Shown: piece by piece, positions 37,618 to 45,796 of the stretch
Layout: each line of letters starts with the position of its first letter
How positions within the stretch are numbered: the first letter of the stretch is position 1
DNA from: Vreelandella neptunia
GTDB lineage: Bacteria; Pseudomonadota; Gammaproteobacteria; Pseudomonadales; Halomonadaceae
Direction: 5' to 3'
Length of the DNA stretch: 64,000 bases
Assembly: GCF_034479615.1 (NCBI RefSeq)
Contig: NZ_CP140255.1
Location: 4,888,480 to 4,952,479, forward strand
Made by a program: the position numbers and the translations under genes
Notes under the pieces: generated by a model
Seen by the model: the letters and a program-made list of their open reading frames with translations, nothing else
Told to the model about the DNA's origin: nothing
Databases searched by the model: none

Positions 37618-38682
37618 TTATTTTACCTTGGGAGCCAGCTCGCCGCGCTCGTAGCGCAGGAACATCTCTTCCAGGCTAATCGGCTTAATCTTGCTGGCGT
37701 TGCCAGCCGTGCCAAAGGCTTCGTAGCGAGCGATACATAGATCGCGCATCGCGGTAACGGTCTCTTTCAAGAACTTACGCGGGTCGAATTCTGACGGGTT
37801 CTCGGCCAAAAAGCGCCGCACTGCACCGGTAGATGCCAAGCGCAGGTCGGTATCGATATTGACCTTGCGCACGCCGTGTTTAATACCCTCAACGATCTCT
37901 TCGACGGGCACGCCGTACGTTTCGGGGATCTCGCCGCCGTACTGGTTAATCACTTCCAGCCACTCCTGGGGAACAGAAGAGGAGCCGTGCATGACCAGAT
38001 GAGTATCCGGAATCCGCGCGTGGATCTCTTTAATACGCTGGATAGAGAGCGTGTCACCGGTAGGCGGCTTAGTGAACTTGTAAGCACCGTGGCTGGTGCC
38101 AATGGCAATCGCCAGTGCGTCCACATGGGTCGCTTTCACGAACTCCGCGGCTTCTTCCGGGTCGGTCAGCAGCTGCTCCATATCCAACTTGCCTTCCGCG
38201 CCGATACCGTCTTCTTCACCGGCCATGCCGGTTTCCAGGCTGCCCAGGCAGCCCAGCTCGCCTTCGACGGAAACGCCACAGGCGTGCGCCATCTCTACCG
38301 CGCGACGAGTAACGTTGACGTTATAGTCGTAGTCGGTTGGCGTTTTGCCATCTTCACCCAGCGAGCCATCCATCATCACCGATGAGAAGCCGAGCTGAAT
38401 AGAGCGCTGGCAGACCGCAGGGCTGGTGCCGTGATCCTGATGCATGACCACAGGAATATGCGGAAACTCTTCGACGGCCGCCAAAATCAGATGACGCAGG
38501 AACGGTGCGCCTGCGTACTTACGTGCACCGGCAGATGCTTGCACGATGACCGGCGAATCGGTGGCATCAGCGGCTTCCATAATGGCGCGCATCTGCTCAA
38601 GGTTGTTGACGTTGAACGCCGGAATGCCGTAACCGTATTCGGCGGCGTGGTCGAGCATCTGGCGCATGCTGATCAGAGCCAT
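37618..38682 (-). CDS. fba: class II fructose-1,6-bisphosphate aldolase
   Basis: Zinc-dependent aldolase of glycolysis and gluconeogenesis, 354 residues. VVMHQDHGTSP has the zinc and catalytic residues, LAIAIGTSHGAYKF and MHGSSSVP bind phosphate and metal, and KVNIDTDLRLA is at the dihydroxyacetone phosphate site. The length and style match the Calvin-type subtype. AAGG precedes ATG 38682, and just upstream is a 14-base tandem duplication. It is the last gene of tktA-lrgA-lrgB-epd-pgk-fba. Confidence 0.96.
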   Translation of the reverse strand: MALISMRQMLDHAAEYGYGIPAFNVNNLEQMRAIMEAADATDSPVIVQASAGARKYAGAPFLRHLILAAVEEFPHIPVVMHQDHGTSPAVCQRSIQLGFSSVMMDGSLGEDGKTPTDYDYNVNVTRRAVEMAHACGVSVEGELGCLGSLETGMAGEEDGIGAEGKLDMEQLLTDPEEAAEFVKATHVDALAIAIGTSHGAYKFTKPPTGDTLSIQRIKEIHARIPDTHLVMHGSSSVPQEWLEVINQYGGEIPETYGVPVEEIVEGIKHGVRKVNIDTDLRLASTGAVRRFLAENPSEFDPRKFLKETVTAMRDLCIARYEAFGTAGNASKIKPISLEEMFLRYERGELAPKVK

Positions 38683-38700
38683 GAAGTTACCTTATCTATG

Positions 38701-38728
38701 TTTTAGAGACTGGGTTTTAGAGACTGAG
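38701..38728. repeat. tandem 14-base direct repeat upstream of fba
   Basis: TTTTAGAGACTGGG (38701-38714) is followed at once by TTTTAGAGACTGAG (38715-38728), one mismatch. It lies 19 bases before the fba start in the pgk-fba gap. A related tandem pair occurs upstream of prlC (55518-55545). Confidence 0.7.
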
Positions 38729-38752
38729 CGTTCAGGTTCAAGACGTGCAATG

Positions 38753-39922
38753 TTAACCGCGTTTGGCTGCGGCTTCGAGTGCAGCGACAGCAGGTAATTG
38801 CTTGCCTTCTACATATTCAAGAAAGGCACCACCACCGGTAGAAATGTACGAAACACGATCCGCAATGGCATATTTATCAATGGCCGCTAACGTGTCGCCG
38901 CCACCCGCAATAGAGAAACCTGCGCTATCGGCGATAGCCTGCGCGATTACCTGAGTGCCTTTACCAAACTGATCGATTTCAAATACACCGACGGGGCCGT
39001 TCCACAATATGGTGCCGGCGTCTTTGAGCATGCTGGCCAAGTGAGCAGCGGTATCTGGGCCGATATCCAGAATCATCTCGTTGTCAGCTACTTGATCTAC
39101 CGGTTTGACAACCGCCTTGGCCGACTCAGAAAACTCGGTGGCGACGACAACATCGGTAGGAAGCGGAATCGAGACCTTCTCCATCAGCGCTTTGGCTTGG
39201 CCCACCAACTCGGCCTCATGGAGCGATTTACCGACATTGTACCCCGCCGCGGCAATAAAGGTGTTGGCGATACCACCACCGACGATCAGTTGATCGCATT
39301 TATCCGCCAGCGCGGTGAGAACATCCAGCTTGGTAGAGACCTTCGAGCCGCCGACGATGGCTGCCATGGGTCGGGCCGGGTGCGCTAGCGCTTTTTCAAG
39401 CGCATCGAGTTCCTGGGCAAGCAAAGGGCCAGCGCAGGCGCTGGGGGCAAAACGTGCCACGCCGTGGGTAGAGGCTTGAGCACGGTGGGCGGTGCCAAAG
39501 GCATCCATCACAAAGATATCGCACAGCGCGGCGTATTGTTTCGCCAGCTGTTCATCGTCTTTTTTCTCGCCGCTGTTAAAGCGTACGTTCTCTAGTAGTA
39601 CGACGTCGCCGTTGGCGAGATCCAGCGTTTCGCCGAGATAGGCTTTAATCAGCGGCACTGGGCGGCCTAACAGTTCACTCAGGTGTTCAGCCACCGGCGC
39701 CAGGGAAAACTCTTCGGCGGGCTCACCTTCGGTGGGGCGTCCTAAATGACTCATCAACATCACCTTCGCCCCAGCCTTTGCGGCGGCTTGGATTGTTGGC
39801 AGTGCGGCACGCAGGCGGGCGTCGCTGGAGACGCGGCCGTGTTTGATGGGCACATTCAAATCTTCACGAATCAGCACGCGTTGTCCTTCCAGGGGAAGGT
39901 CAGTCATCTTGTTTACATTCAT
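38753..39922 (-). CDS. pgk: phosphoglycerate kinase
   Basis: Pgk transfers phosphate from 1,3-bisphosphoglycerate to ADP. It is a two-domain protein of 389 residues: the N-terminal substrate loop VLIREDLNVPIKHG, MLMSHLGRPTEGE and LLENVRFNSGEKKD, the central AIVGGSKVSTKLDVLTAL, and the C-terminal nucleotide site ILWNGPVGVFE and SIAGGGDTLAAI. All family motifs are intact. It stands between epd and fba, 70 bases before fba, as in the classic gapB/epd-pgk-fba order. Confidence 0.97.
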   Translation of the reverse strand: MNVNKMTDLPLEGQRVLIREDLNVPIKHGRVSSDARLRAALPTIQAAAKAGAKVMLMSHLGRPTEGEPAEEFSLAPVAEHLSELLGRPVPLIKAYLGETLDLANGDVVLLENVRFNSGEKKDDEQLAKQYAALCDIFVMDAFGTAHRAQASTHGVARFAPSACAGPLLAQELDALEKALAHPARPMAAIVGGSKVSTKLDVLTALADKCDQLIVGGGIANTFIAAAGYNVGKSLHEAELVGQAKALMEKVSIPLPTDVVVATEFSESAKAVVKPVDQVADNEMILDIGPDTAAHLASMLKDAGTILWNGPVGVFEIDQFGKGTQVIAQAIADSAGFSIAGGGDTLAAIDKYAIADRVSYISTGGGAFLEYVEGKQLPAVAALEAAAKRG

Positions 39923-39982
39923 GGAAGCGGTTTCCTCGTGTTTAGGCCGTGGAACTCAATATAAACAGCTAATGCAAATAGG

Positions 39983-41020
39983 TTACGTTTCTGTCGAAAG
40001 TCTGGCCAGCCGCTGGCTAATATCGAGCATACGGTTAGCGAACCCCCACTCGTTGTCGAACCAGCACAGCAGCTTGATAAGGCGCTTGCCCGCTACCCGT
40101 GTCTGGGTAGCGTCCAGGATGCCTGAGCGAGGGTCGTGATTAAAATCAACCGACGCCATAGGCGCTTCAGTATAGCCAAGTACGCCCTTTAAGCGCTGCT
40201 GACTGGCGGCCAGCAGTAGCGTATTCACATCGTCGCGGTGGGTGTCGCGGCTGACGGTGAGCGCCACGTCCATGGCAGAGACATTGATCGTGGGGACGCG
40301 TACGTGCAGGCATTCAAAGCGGCCCGCAAGATTGGGCATCAAGCGGCTAATACCCAGCGCCAAGCCGGTGTCCACTGGCACAATAGAGTGCATTGCCGAG
40401 CGAGTAAGACGCAGGTCGGTCTGGTGGTAGGCATCGATCACCGGCTGGTCGTTCATCGCCGAGTGAATCGTCGTGGTGACACCGTGCTCAAGGCCTAGAG
40501 CTTCATCCAGAACGGTCAATAGCGGCACAAGACAGTTTGTGGTGCACGAAGCGGCAGACAGAACGCGCTGAGAAAGCGACAGCTCGCCTTCATTAATGCC
40601 CCACACAATGGTGGCATCGACATCATTTTCCGCTGGCTGAGAAAAAAGCAGCCGTTTAGCGCCTGCTGCTAAGTGCAGCTCGGCGGTGGCACGATCTTTA
40701 AAGCTCCCTGAGCACTCCAGCACCAGATCCACATCAAGCGCCCTCCAGGGTAGCTTGCGTGGGTCTTGTTCGCAGAGTACCTGGATGCGCTGGCCGTTGA
40801 CGATGAGGTACTGCCCGTCGTTCTCGACGTCACCGGGAAAGCGGCCATGGGTGGTGTCGTAACGGGTTAGATAGGTGATGGTCGCGAGATCAGAGAGTTC
40901 ATTGATAGCGACCACTTCAAGTTCGGGGTGTCGCCGCTCGACGAGCGCCCGCAACACGCATTGGCCAATGCGTCCGTAACCGTTAATGGCGATGCGATAC
41001 CTGGGAGCAGAATTAGCCAT
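39983..41020 (-). CDS. epd: D-erythrose-4-phosphate dehydrogenase
   Basis: GapA-like NAD enzyme that oxidises erythrose 4-phosphate to 4-phosphoerythronate, towards pyridoxal phosphate. It has the Rossmann motif INGYGRIGQCVLRAL and the catalytic Cys in SAASCTTNCLVP. HSAMNDQPVIDAYH is characteristic of Epd as opposed to GapA, which has a different loop here. Length is 345 residues. The place between tktA and pgk supports Epd, but because no other GAPDH gene is visible it may also act on glyceraldehyde 3-phosphate. Confidence 0.88.
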   Translation of the reverse strand: MANSAPRYRIAINGYGRIGQCVLRALVERRHPELEVVAINELSDLATITYLTRYDTTHGRFPGDVENDGQYLIVNGQRIQVLCEQDPRKLPWRALDVDLVLECSGSFKDRATAELHLAAGAKRLLFSQPAENDVDATIVWGINEGELSLSQRVLSAASCTTNCLVPLLTVLDEALGLEHGVTTTIHSAMNDQPVIDAYHQTDLRLTRSAMHSIVPVDTGLALGISRLMPNLAGRFECLHVRVPTINVSAMDVALTVSRDTHRDDVNTLLLAASQQRLKGVLGYTEAPMASVDFNHDPRSGILDATQTRVAGKRLIKLLCWFDNEWGFANRMLDISQRLARLSTET

Positions 41021-41121
41021 GCAGAAGGGTGGCTCTTAAAAGTGATTCAACAATGATCGAAATAGGCCATTGCGATGATAACGTATTTCAGTGGTCGATT
41101 CTTATCAACTGCCCGTGCCCA

Positions 41122-41847
41122 TCAGCCTCCCATGCCTACCAATCGCCAGGCGAGAGGCAGCAGCACCGCGGTGAAAATACCGGTAAGGCTCATACCCAGT
41201 GATGCAAAAGCCCCAGCGGTGGGACTGATCTCAAACGCTCTTACCGTGCCAATGGCATGCCCGTTAAGCCCCAGAGCGAAACCGATCAAGCGCTCGTCGT
41301 CAATATGCAGCCAACGCGCAGCGAGGCTGACACAGGGAATGGTGATCACCCCTGTCACCAACAGCGCGCCCAACAGCAGTGCCGTGGTGCCGCCAAGCTG
41401 CTCCGTAATACCGATAGCGATAGGCGCCGTCACCGATTTAGCGGCAATGGAAGCGAGTATGATGTCCGAGCTGCCCAGTAACCAAGCAATTGCCAGCGAG
41501 TAGCAAGCCGCCAGCGTCGCGGCGATGGGCAAACATATCGCCAAAGGCCGCCATAGCTCAACGATCCGCGGCAACTGTTGATAAAGCGGCATCCCCAGCG
41601 CCACCGTGGCTGGCCCCAACAGCACCGTTAACCATGTGGCCCCCTGCTGATAGGTAGTGTACGGCAGCCCTATTAGCGCTAACGCTCCCGCCAGCAGCAG
41701 CGCTGCGATCAAAATAGCGGGCAGCCAAGAAGGGCGCCTTAAACGTTGGAACAGAGAGCTACCCAGCAAATAAGCGGTGAGCGTTAACCCCACCGCAAAC
41801 AGCGGGGTGGTGGTTAATAGAGTAAGCAGCGGTGTATCAGCGGACAT
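41122..41847 (-). CDS. LrgB/CidB-family membrane protein (YohK-like)
   Basis: 241 residues with about six to seven transmembrane segments and the LrgB core TAPIAIGITEQLGGTTALLL followed later by GFALGLNGHAIGTVRAFE. LrgB partners LrgA; the pair has been linked to murein hydrolase export, and in recent work on relatives to pyruvate or glycolate-type transport. The start overlaps the lrgA end by 11 bases. It sits inside the tktA-epd-pgk-fba operon, which points to a carbon-metabolism role here. Confidence 0.9.
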   Translation of the reverse strand: MSADTPLLTLLTTTPLFAVGLTLTAYLLGSSLFQRLRRPSWLPAILIAALLLAGALALIGLPYTTYQQGATWLTVLLGPATVALGMPLYQQLPRIVELWRPLAICLPIAATLAACYSLAIAWLLGSSDIILASIAAKSVTAPIAIGITEQLGGTTALLLGALLVTGVITIPCVSLAARWLHIDDERLIGFALGLNGHAIGTVRAFEISPTAGAFASLGMSLTGIFTAVLLPLAWRLVGMGG

Positions 41848-42190
41848 TGGGTTGCCCGATTAGTCGCTTGAGCAGCCACAGAGTAGTCACCACACTGAGT
41901 AGCGTGCCTACCACCAGGGCGATTAGGATAGCCGTCCACTGACCGGCCAGTTCACCGATGATGAAAAATACCCCCACAACGCCGGGCATAATCAGCATAG
42001 CAAGGAGCGCAATCAGTGGTTGGGCAGCAGCGGCAATGCTGGTAGGGACTCGGCCTCGAACGGCGAGCGTCGCGCAGAGCAGCAGCATGCCGATCACGCC
42101 TGACGAGATCGGCAAAGCGGTGAAGTGGATCACCACTTCACCGATAAGCCAGTAGCTAATCAACCACAGAAAGCCACTGAGTACTGGCAT
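41837..42190 (-). CDS. LrgA/CidA-family membrane protein (YohJ-like)
   Basis: 117 residues, four transmembrane segments. LPISSGVIGMLLLCATLAVR and the next segment LLAMLIMPGVVGVFFI are the conserved LrgA/CidA holin-like core. It starts only three bases beyond the tktA stop, and its end overlaps lrgB, so tktA-lrgA-lrgB must be one transcript. LrgA/LrgB is a two-part membrane module; the substrate here is unknown. Confidence 0.9.
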   Translation of the reverse strand: MPVLSGFLWLISYWLIGEVVIHFTALPISSGVIGMLLLCATLAVRGRVPTSIAAAAQPLIALLAMLIMPGVVGVFFIIGELAGQWTAILIALVVGTLLSVVTTLWLLKRLIGQPNVR

Positions 42191-42193
42191 GGC

Positions 42194-44185
42194 TTAGCCG
42201 AGTAGTTCGTTGGCTTGCTTGACCACATTCTCGACGGTAAAGCCGAAGTGTTTGAACAGATCACCCGCCGGCGCGGATTCCCCGTAGGTGGTCATGCCGA
42301 TCACGCGGCCTTCCAGGCCCACGTACTTGTACCAGTAGTCGGCGTGAGCGGCTTCGATGGCGATACGTTTGGTCACCGCTTTGGGCAGTACGCTCTCACG
42401 GTACTCGGCGTCCTGACCGTTAAAGCGATAGGCCGAGGGCATGGAGACTACGCGTACCGCTTTGCCCTGCTGTTCGAGCTCGGCGGCGGCGTCCATGGCC
42501 AGGCCGACTTCAGAACCGGTGGCAATCAGAATCAACTCCGGCGTCCCTTCGCTATCTTTCAGAACATACGCACCGTTTTGAATCGCTGCCAGCTGCGCTT
42601 TCGTGCGCTGCTGATGGGGCAGATTCTGGCGTGACAGCACCAGCGCGGTGGGGCCGGAGTGACGCTTAATCGCCGCATCCCAGGCGGCGGCGGTTTCGAC
42701 CGCATCGCAGGGGCGCCAAGTGTTTAGATTCGGCGTCGTGCGCAGGCTGGTGAGCTGCTCAATGGGCTGGTGGGTCGGGCCATCTTCACCCAGACCGATA
42801 GAGTCATGGGTAAACACATAAATCACCTGCTGGCCCATCAGCGACGCCATGCGGATCGAGTTACGCATGTACTCCATGAAGATCAGGAAGGTCGCGCCGT
42901 AAGGCACCAGGCCGCCGTGCAGGGCGATGCCGTTCATGACCGCCCCCATGCCAAACTCACGCACACCGTAGTGCAGGTAGTTGCCGCTGGCGTCTTCCGG
43001 GGTGATCGCTTTGGCGCCTTTCCAGAAGGTCAGGTTAGACGGCGCCAGGTCGGCACTGCCGCCCAGCAGTTCCGGCATTTGCGGGCCGATCACATTGAGC
43101 GCTTCAAACGAGGCTTTGCGTGAGGCAATGGTCTCGCCACGCTCTTGGGCCTGCTCAATTAAGGCTTCAGTGGGCAGTTCCGCGGGCAGCTGGCGCTTCA
43201 TCCGACGGGTGAACTCCCGCGCTTCCGTGGGGAAGGCTTCCGCGTAGCGGGCGAAACGCGCGTCCCACGCCTGTTGAGCTGCTTTGCCAGCTTCACGAGC
43301 ATCCCAGGCGGAGTAGATCGGCTCGGGAATATGGAACGGGGCATGGGGCCAGTCGAGCTGGGTGCGCGCCAGAGCCACTTCGTCATCGCCTAAGGGGGCA
43401 CCGTGAGCGTCTTCCTTGCCCTGCTTGTTGGGGGCACCAAAGCCGATAATGGTCTTGCAGATAATCAGGCTCGGCTTATCGTCGTGGCTCTTGGCCAGCT
43501 CGATCGCGGCTTTCACTTCTTCAGGCTTGTGACCATCTACATTGGGCACCACGTGCCAGCCGTAAGCTTCAAAACGCTTGGCGGTATCGTCAGTAAACCA
43601 GCCTTCCACTTCACCATCGATAGAGATGCCGTTATCGTCGTATACAGTGATCAGCTTACCCAATTGCTGGGTACCGGCCAGGGAGGCCGCTTCATGGGAG
43701 ATCCCTTCCATTAAGCAGCCGTCACCTACAAAGCACCATGTGTGGTGGTCAACGATGGTGTGGCCGGGGCGGTTAAACTGCGCCGCCAGGGTTTTTTCAG
43801 CAATCGCAAAACCCACGGCGTTGGCAAAGCCCTGGCCCAGCGGGCCAGTGGTGGTCTCAATACCCGGGGCGTAGCCAAATTCCGGGTGTCCGGCAGTGGG
43901 CGAGTGCAGCTGGCGGAAATTCTGCAGCTGTTCCAGGCTTAGCTCGTAGCCGCTGAGGTGGAGCAGGGAGTAAAGCAGCATGGAGCCGTGGCCATTGGAG
44001 AGCACAAAGCGGTCACGATCGGCCCACTTGGGGTCTTCGGGGTTGTGCTTGAGGTAGTCATTCCATAGCACCTCGGCAATATCAGCCATACCCATGGGGG
44101 CGCCCGGGTGGCCGGACTTGGCCTTCTGAACGGCATCCATGGACAGGGCGCGAATGGCATTGGCTAGCTCAAAACGGGACGGCAT
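42194..44185 (-). CDS. tktA: transketolase
   Basis: Thiamine-diphosphate enzyme of the pentose phosphate pathway, 663 residues. GHPGAPMGMADIAEVLWND at the N-terminus, the ThDP motif GDGCLMEGISHEAASLAG with the following NGISIDGEVEGW, and the pyrimidine domain FGMGAVMNGIALHGG and HDSIGLGEDGPTHQPIEQL are all present. It is the first gene of the carbon operon and is divergent from metK across 254 bases. Operon mates supply or use its substrates: erythrose 4-phosphate (epd) and triose phosphates. Confidence 0.97.
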   Translation of the reverse strand: MPSRFELANAIRALSMDAVQKAKSGHPGAPMGMADIAEVLWNDYLKHNPEDPKWADRDRFVLSNGHGSMLLYSLLHLSGYELSLEQLQNFRQLHSPTAGHPEFGYAPGIETTTGPLGQGFANAVGFAIAEKTLAAQFNRPGHTIVDHHTWCFVGDGCLMEGISHEAASLAGTQQLGKLITVYDDNGISIDGEVEGWFTDDTAKRFEAYGWHVVPNVDGHKPEEVKAAIELAKSHDDKPSLIICKTIIGFGAPNKQGKEDAHGAPLGDDEVALARTQLDWPHAPFHIPEPIYSAWDAREAGKAAQQAWDARFARYAEAFPTEAREFTRRMKRQLPAELPTEALIEQAQERGETIASRKASFEALNVIGPQMPELLGGSADLAPSNLTFWKGAKAITPEDASGNYLHYGVREFGMGAVMNGIALHGGLVPYGATFLIFMEYMRNSIRMASLMGQQVIYVFTHDSIGLGEDGPTHQPIEQLTSLRTTPNLNTWRPCDAVETAAAWDAAIKRHSGPTALVLSRQNLPHQQRTKAQLAAIQNGAYVLKDSEGTPELILIATGSEVGLAMDAAAELEQQGKAVRVVSMPSAYRFNGQDAEYRESVLPKAVTKRIAIEAAHADYWYKYVGLEGRVIGMTTYGESAPAGDLFKHFGFTVENVVKQANELLG

Positions 44186-44439
44186 GGGGGTGCTCCTCGC
44201 CTGAAAACAGAAATTATAAAGGCGCTATTGTCGCTGACTTCCCATGTTGCGGCAAATGTAGCGGCAAATTCTCGGGATCACGTTCTGGGAAGCATCGCCG
44301 ACAGCGTGTAGACTCTGCCTCCCGACGCGGTAGAAAAGTAATGCTATCGCTTCACTAATACGGGCAGGGGTCACCTGCCATGATTTCCTGCTGATGCTGT
44401 GGATTACATACAGCCGTCATACAGAGGGTAGAGTGCGCG
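44186..44439. other. tktA-metK divergent intergenic region
   Basis: Contains a six-base-pair hairpin GGCAGG-GGTCA-CCTGCC (44363-44379) in the metK leader and a weaker GCTGT...ACAGC further down. No known SAM-responsive riboswitch or MetJ-box array was recognised. Promoters for both genes must be here, but no convincing -35/-10 pair was chosen. Confidence 0.5.
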
Positions 44440-45660
44440 ATGAGCGAATATTCCCTGTTTACCTCCGAGTCCGTCTCCGAAGGTCATCCCGATAAGATTG
44501 CCGATCAGATCTCTGACGCAGTGCTAGACGCCATTATCGCCCGCGATAAACAGGCCCGCGTTGCCTGTGAAACCATGGTGAAAACCGGGGTGGCGATCAT
44601 TGCCGGCGAAATTACCACCTCCGCCTGGGTTGATTTAGAAACCCTGGTGCGCGATGTGATTATCAGCATTGGCTATAACTCGTCTGATGTCGGCTTTGAC
44701 GGCGCGACCTGCGGCGTGGTTAACCTGATTGGCAAGCAGAGTGTCGATATCGCCCAGGGCGTTGACCGCAGCAAGCCGGAAGATCAGGGTGCTGGCGACC
44801 AGGGCCTGATGTTTGGCTACGCAACTAACGAAACCGACTCGTTTATGCCCGCGCCGATCCACTACTCTCATCGGTTGGTCGAGCGTCAGGCCGAACTGCG
44901 TAAAAATGGCCTGCTGCCGTGGCTGCGCCCGGATGCCAAGAGCCAGGTTACCTTCCGCTATAACGCCGAAGGCCAGCCCTGCGGTGTCGATGCCATCGTT
45001 CTCTCTACCCAACATGACCCAGAGATCGATCAGGAAGACCTGCGCAAAATGATCAAGCGTGAGGTCATTGAGCAAGTCATCCCCGCCGAGTGGCTGGATG
45101 ACACCACCCAGTACCATATCAACCCGACCGGCAAATTTGTGATTGGCGGCCCGGTAGGCGACTGTGGTCTGACTGGCCGCAAAATCATCGTCGACACCTA
45201 CGGCGGCATGGCGCGCCACGGTGGCGGTGCGTTCTCCGGCAAAGACCCCTCTAAAGTGGATCGCAGCGCCGCCTATGCGGGCCGCTATGTGGCTAAGAAC
45301 GTGGTGGCCTCAGGCCTGGCTGACAAGTGCGAGATTCAGGTCTCCTACGCGATTGGCGTTGCCGAGCCGACCTCGGTCTCAATCGATACCTTCGGCACCG
45401 GTAAAATTGACGATGCCAAGATCGTTGCACTGGTTCGCGAGCACTTTGATCTACGCCCCTACGCGATCACCAAAATGCTCGATCTGCTGCACCCGATGTA
45501 TCAGCTCACCGCCGCTTACGGCCACTTTGGCCGGGCACCGTTCGAGCACAGCTACACCTGGAGCGACGATAAAGGCCAAGCGCATACCGAAACCTTTACC
45601 GCCTTCCCGTGGGAAAAGATTGATAAAGCTGACGCACTGCGTAAGGCCGCCGGTTTGTAA
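44440..45660 (+). CDS. metK: S-adenosylmethionine synthetase
   Basis: MetK forms SAM from methionine and ATP. Motifs: SVSEGHPDKIADQISDAVLD with the methionine loop, GAGDQGLMFGYATNE and the P-loop-like GGGAFSGKDPSKVDRSAAY. Tetrameric cytoplasmic enzyme, 406 residues instead of about 384 in E. coli, with a few extra residues spread through the protein. An intrinsic terminator follows the stop. Confidence 0.97.
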   Translation: MSEYSLFTSESVSEGHPDKIADQISDAVLDAIIARDKQARVACETMVKTGVAIIAGEITTSAWVDLETLVRDVIISIGYNSSDVGFDGATCGVVNLIGKQSVDIAQGVDRSKPEDQGAGDQGLMFGYATNETDSFMPAPIHYSHRLVERQAELRKNGLLPWLRPDAKSQVTFRYNAEGQPCGVDAIVLSTQHDPEIDQEDLRKMIKREVIEQVIPAEWLDDTTQYHINPTGKFVIGGPVGDCGLTGRKIIVDTYGGMARHGGGAFSGKDPSKVDRSAAYAGRYVAKNVVASGLADKCEIQVSYAIGVAEPTSVSIDTFGTGKIDDAKIVALVREHFDLRPYAITKMLDLLHPMYQLTAAYGHFGRAPFEHSYTWSDDKGQAHTETFTAFPWEKIDKADALRKAAGL

Positions 45661-45698
45661 GAGATTTGCTATACCCTTTGTAAGAAATGGATTAAATC

Positions 45699-45728
45699 GC
45701 CCCTTTGGCTTCGGCCGGGGGCTTTTTT
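45699..45728 (+). terminator. metK intrinsic terminator
   Basis: A G/C-rich stem GCCCCTTTGGC-TTCG-GCCGGGGGC, with two unpaired T bases, ends in a run of seven T. It lies 39 bases after metK. Confidence 0.85.
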
Positions 45729-45796
45729 TATGCGCTGTTTCAACCCCCTGCGCTACGCTAAGCCTAAAGGCTGATGTGTTACCGCGGGGGTAAGGA

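Noticed and set aside
44186..44439. SAM riboswitch before metK
   Set aside because: The hairpins do not match known SAM-I, SAM-II or SAH riboswitch cores.
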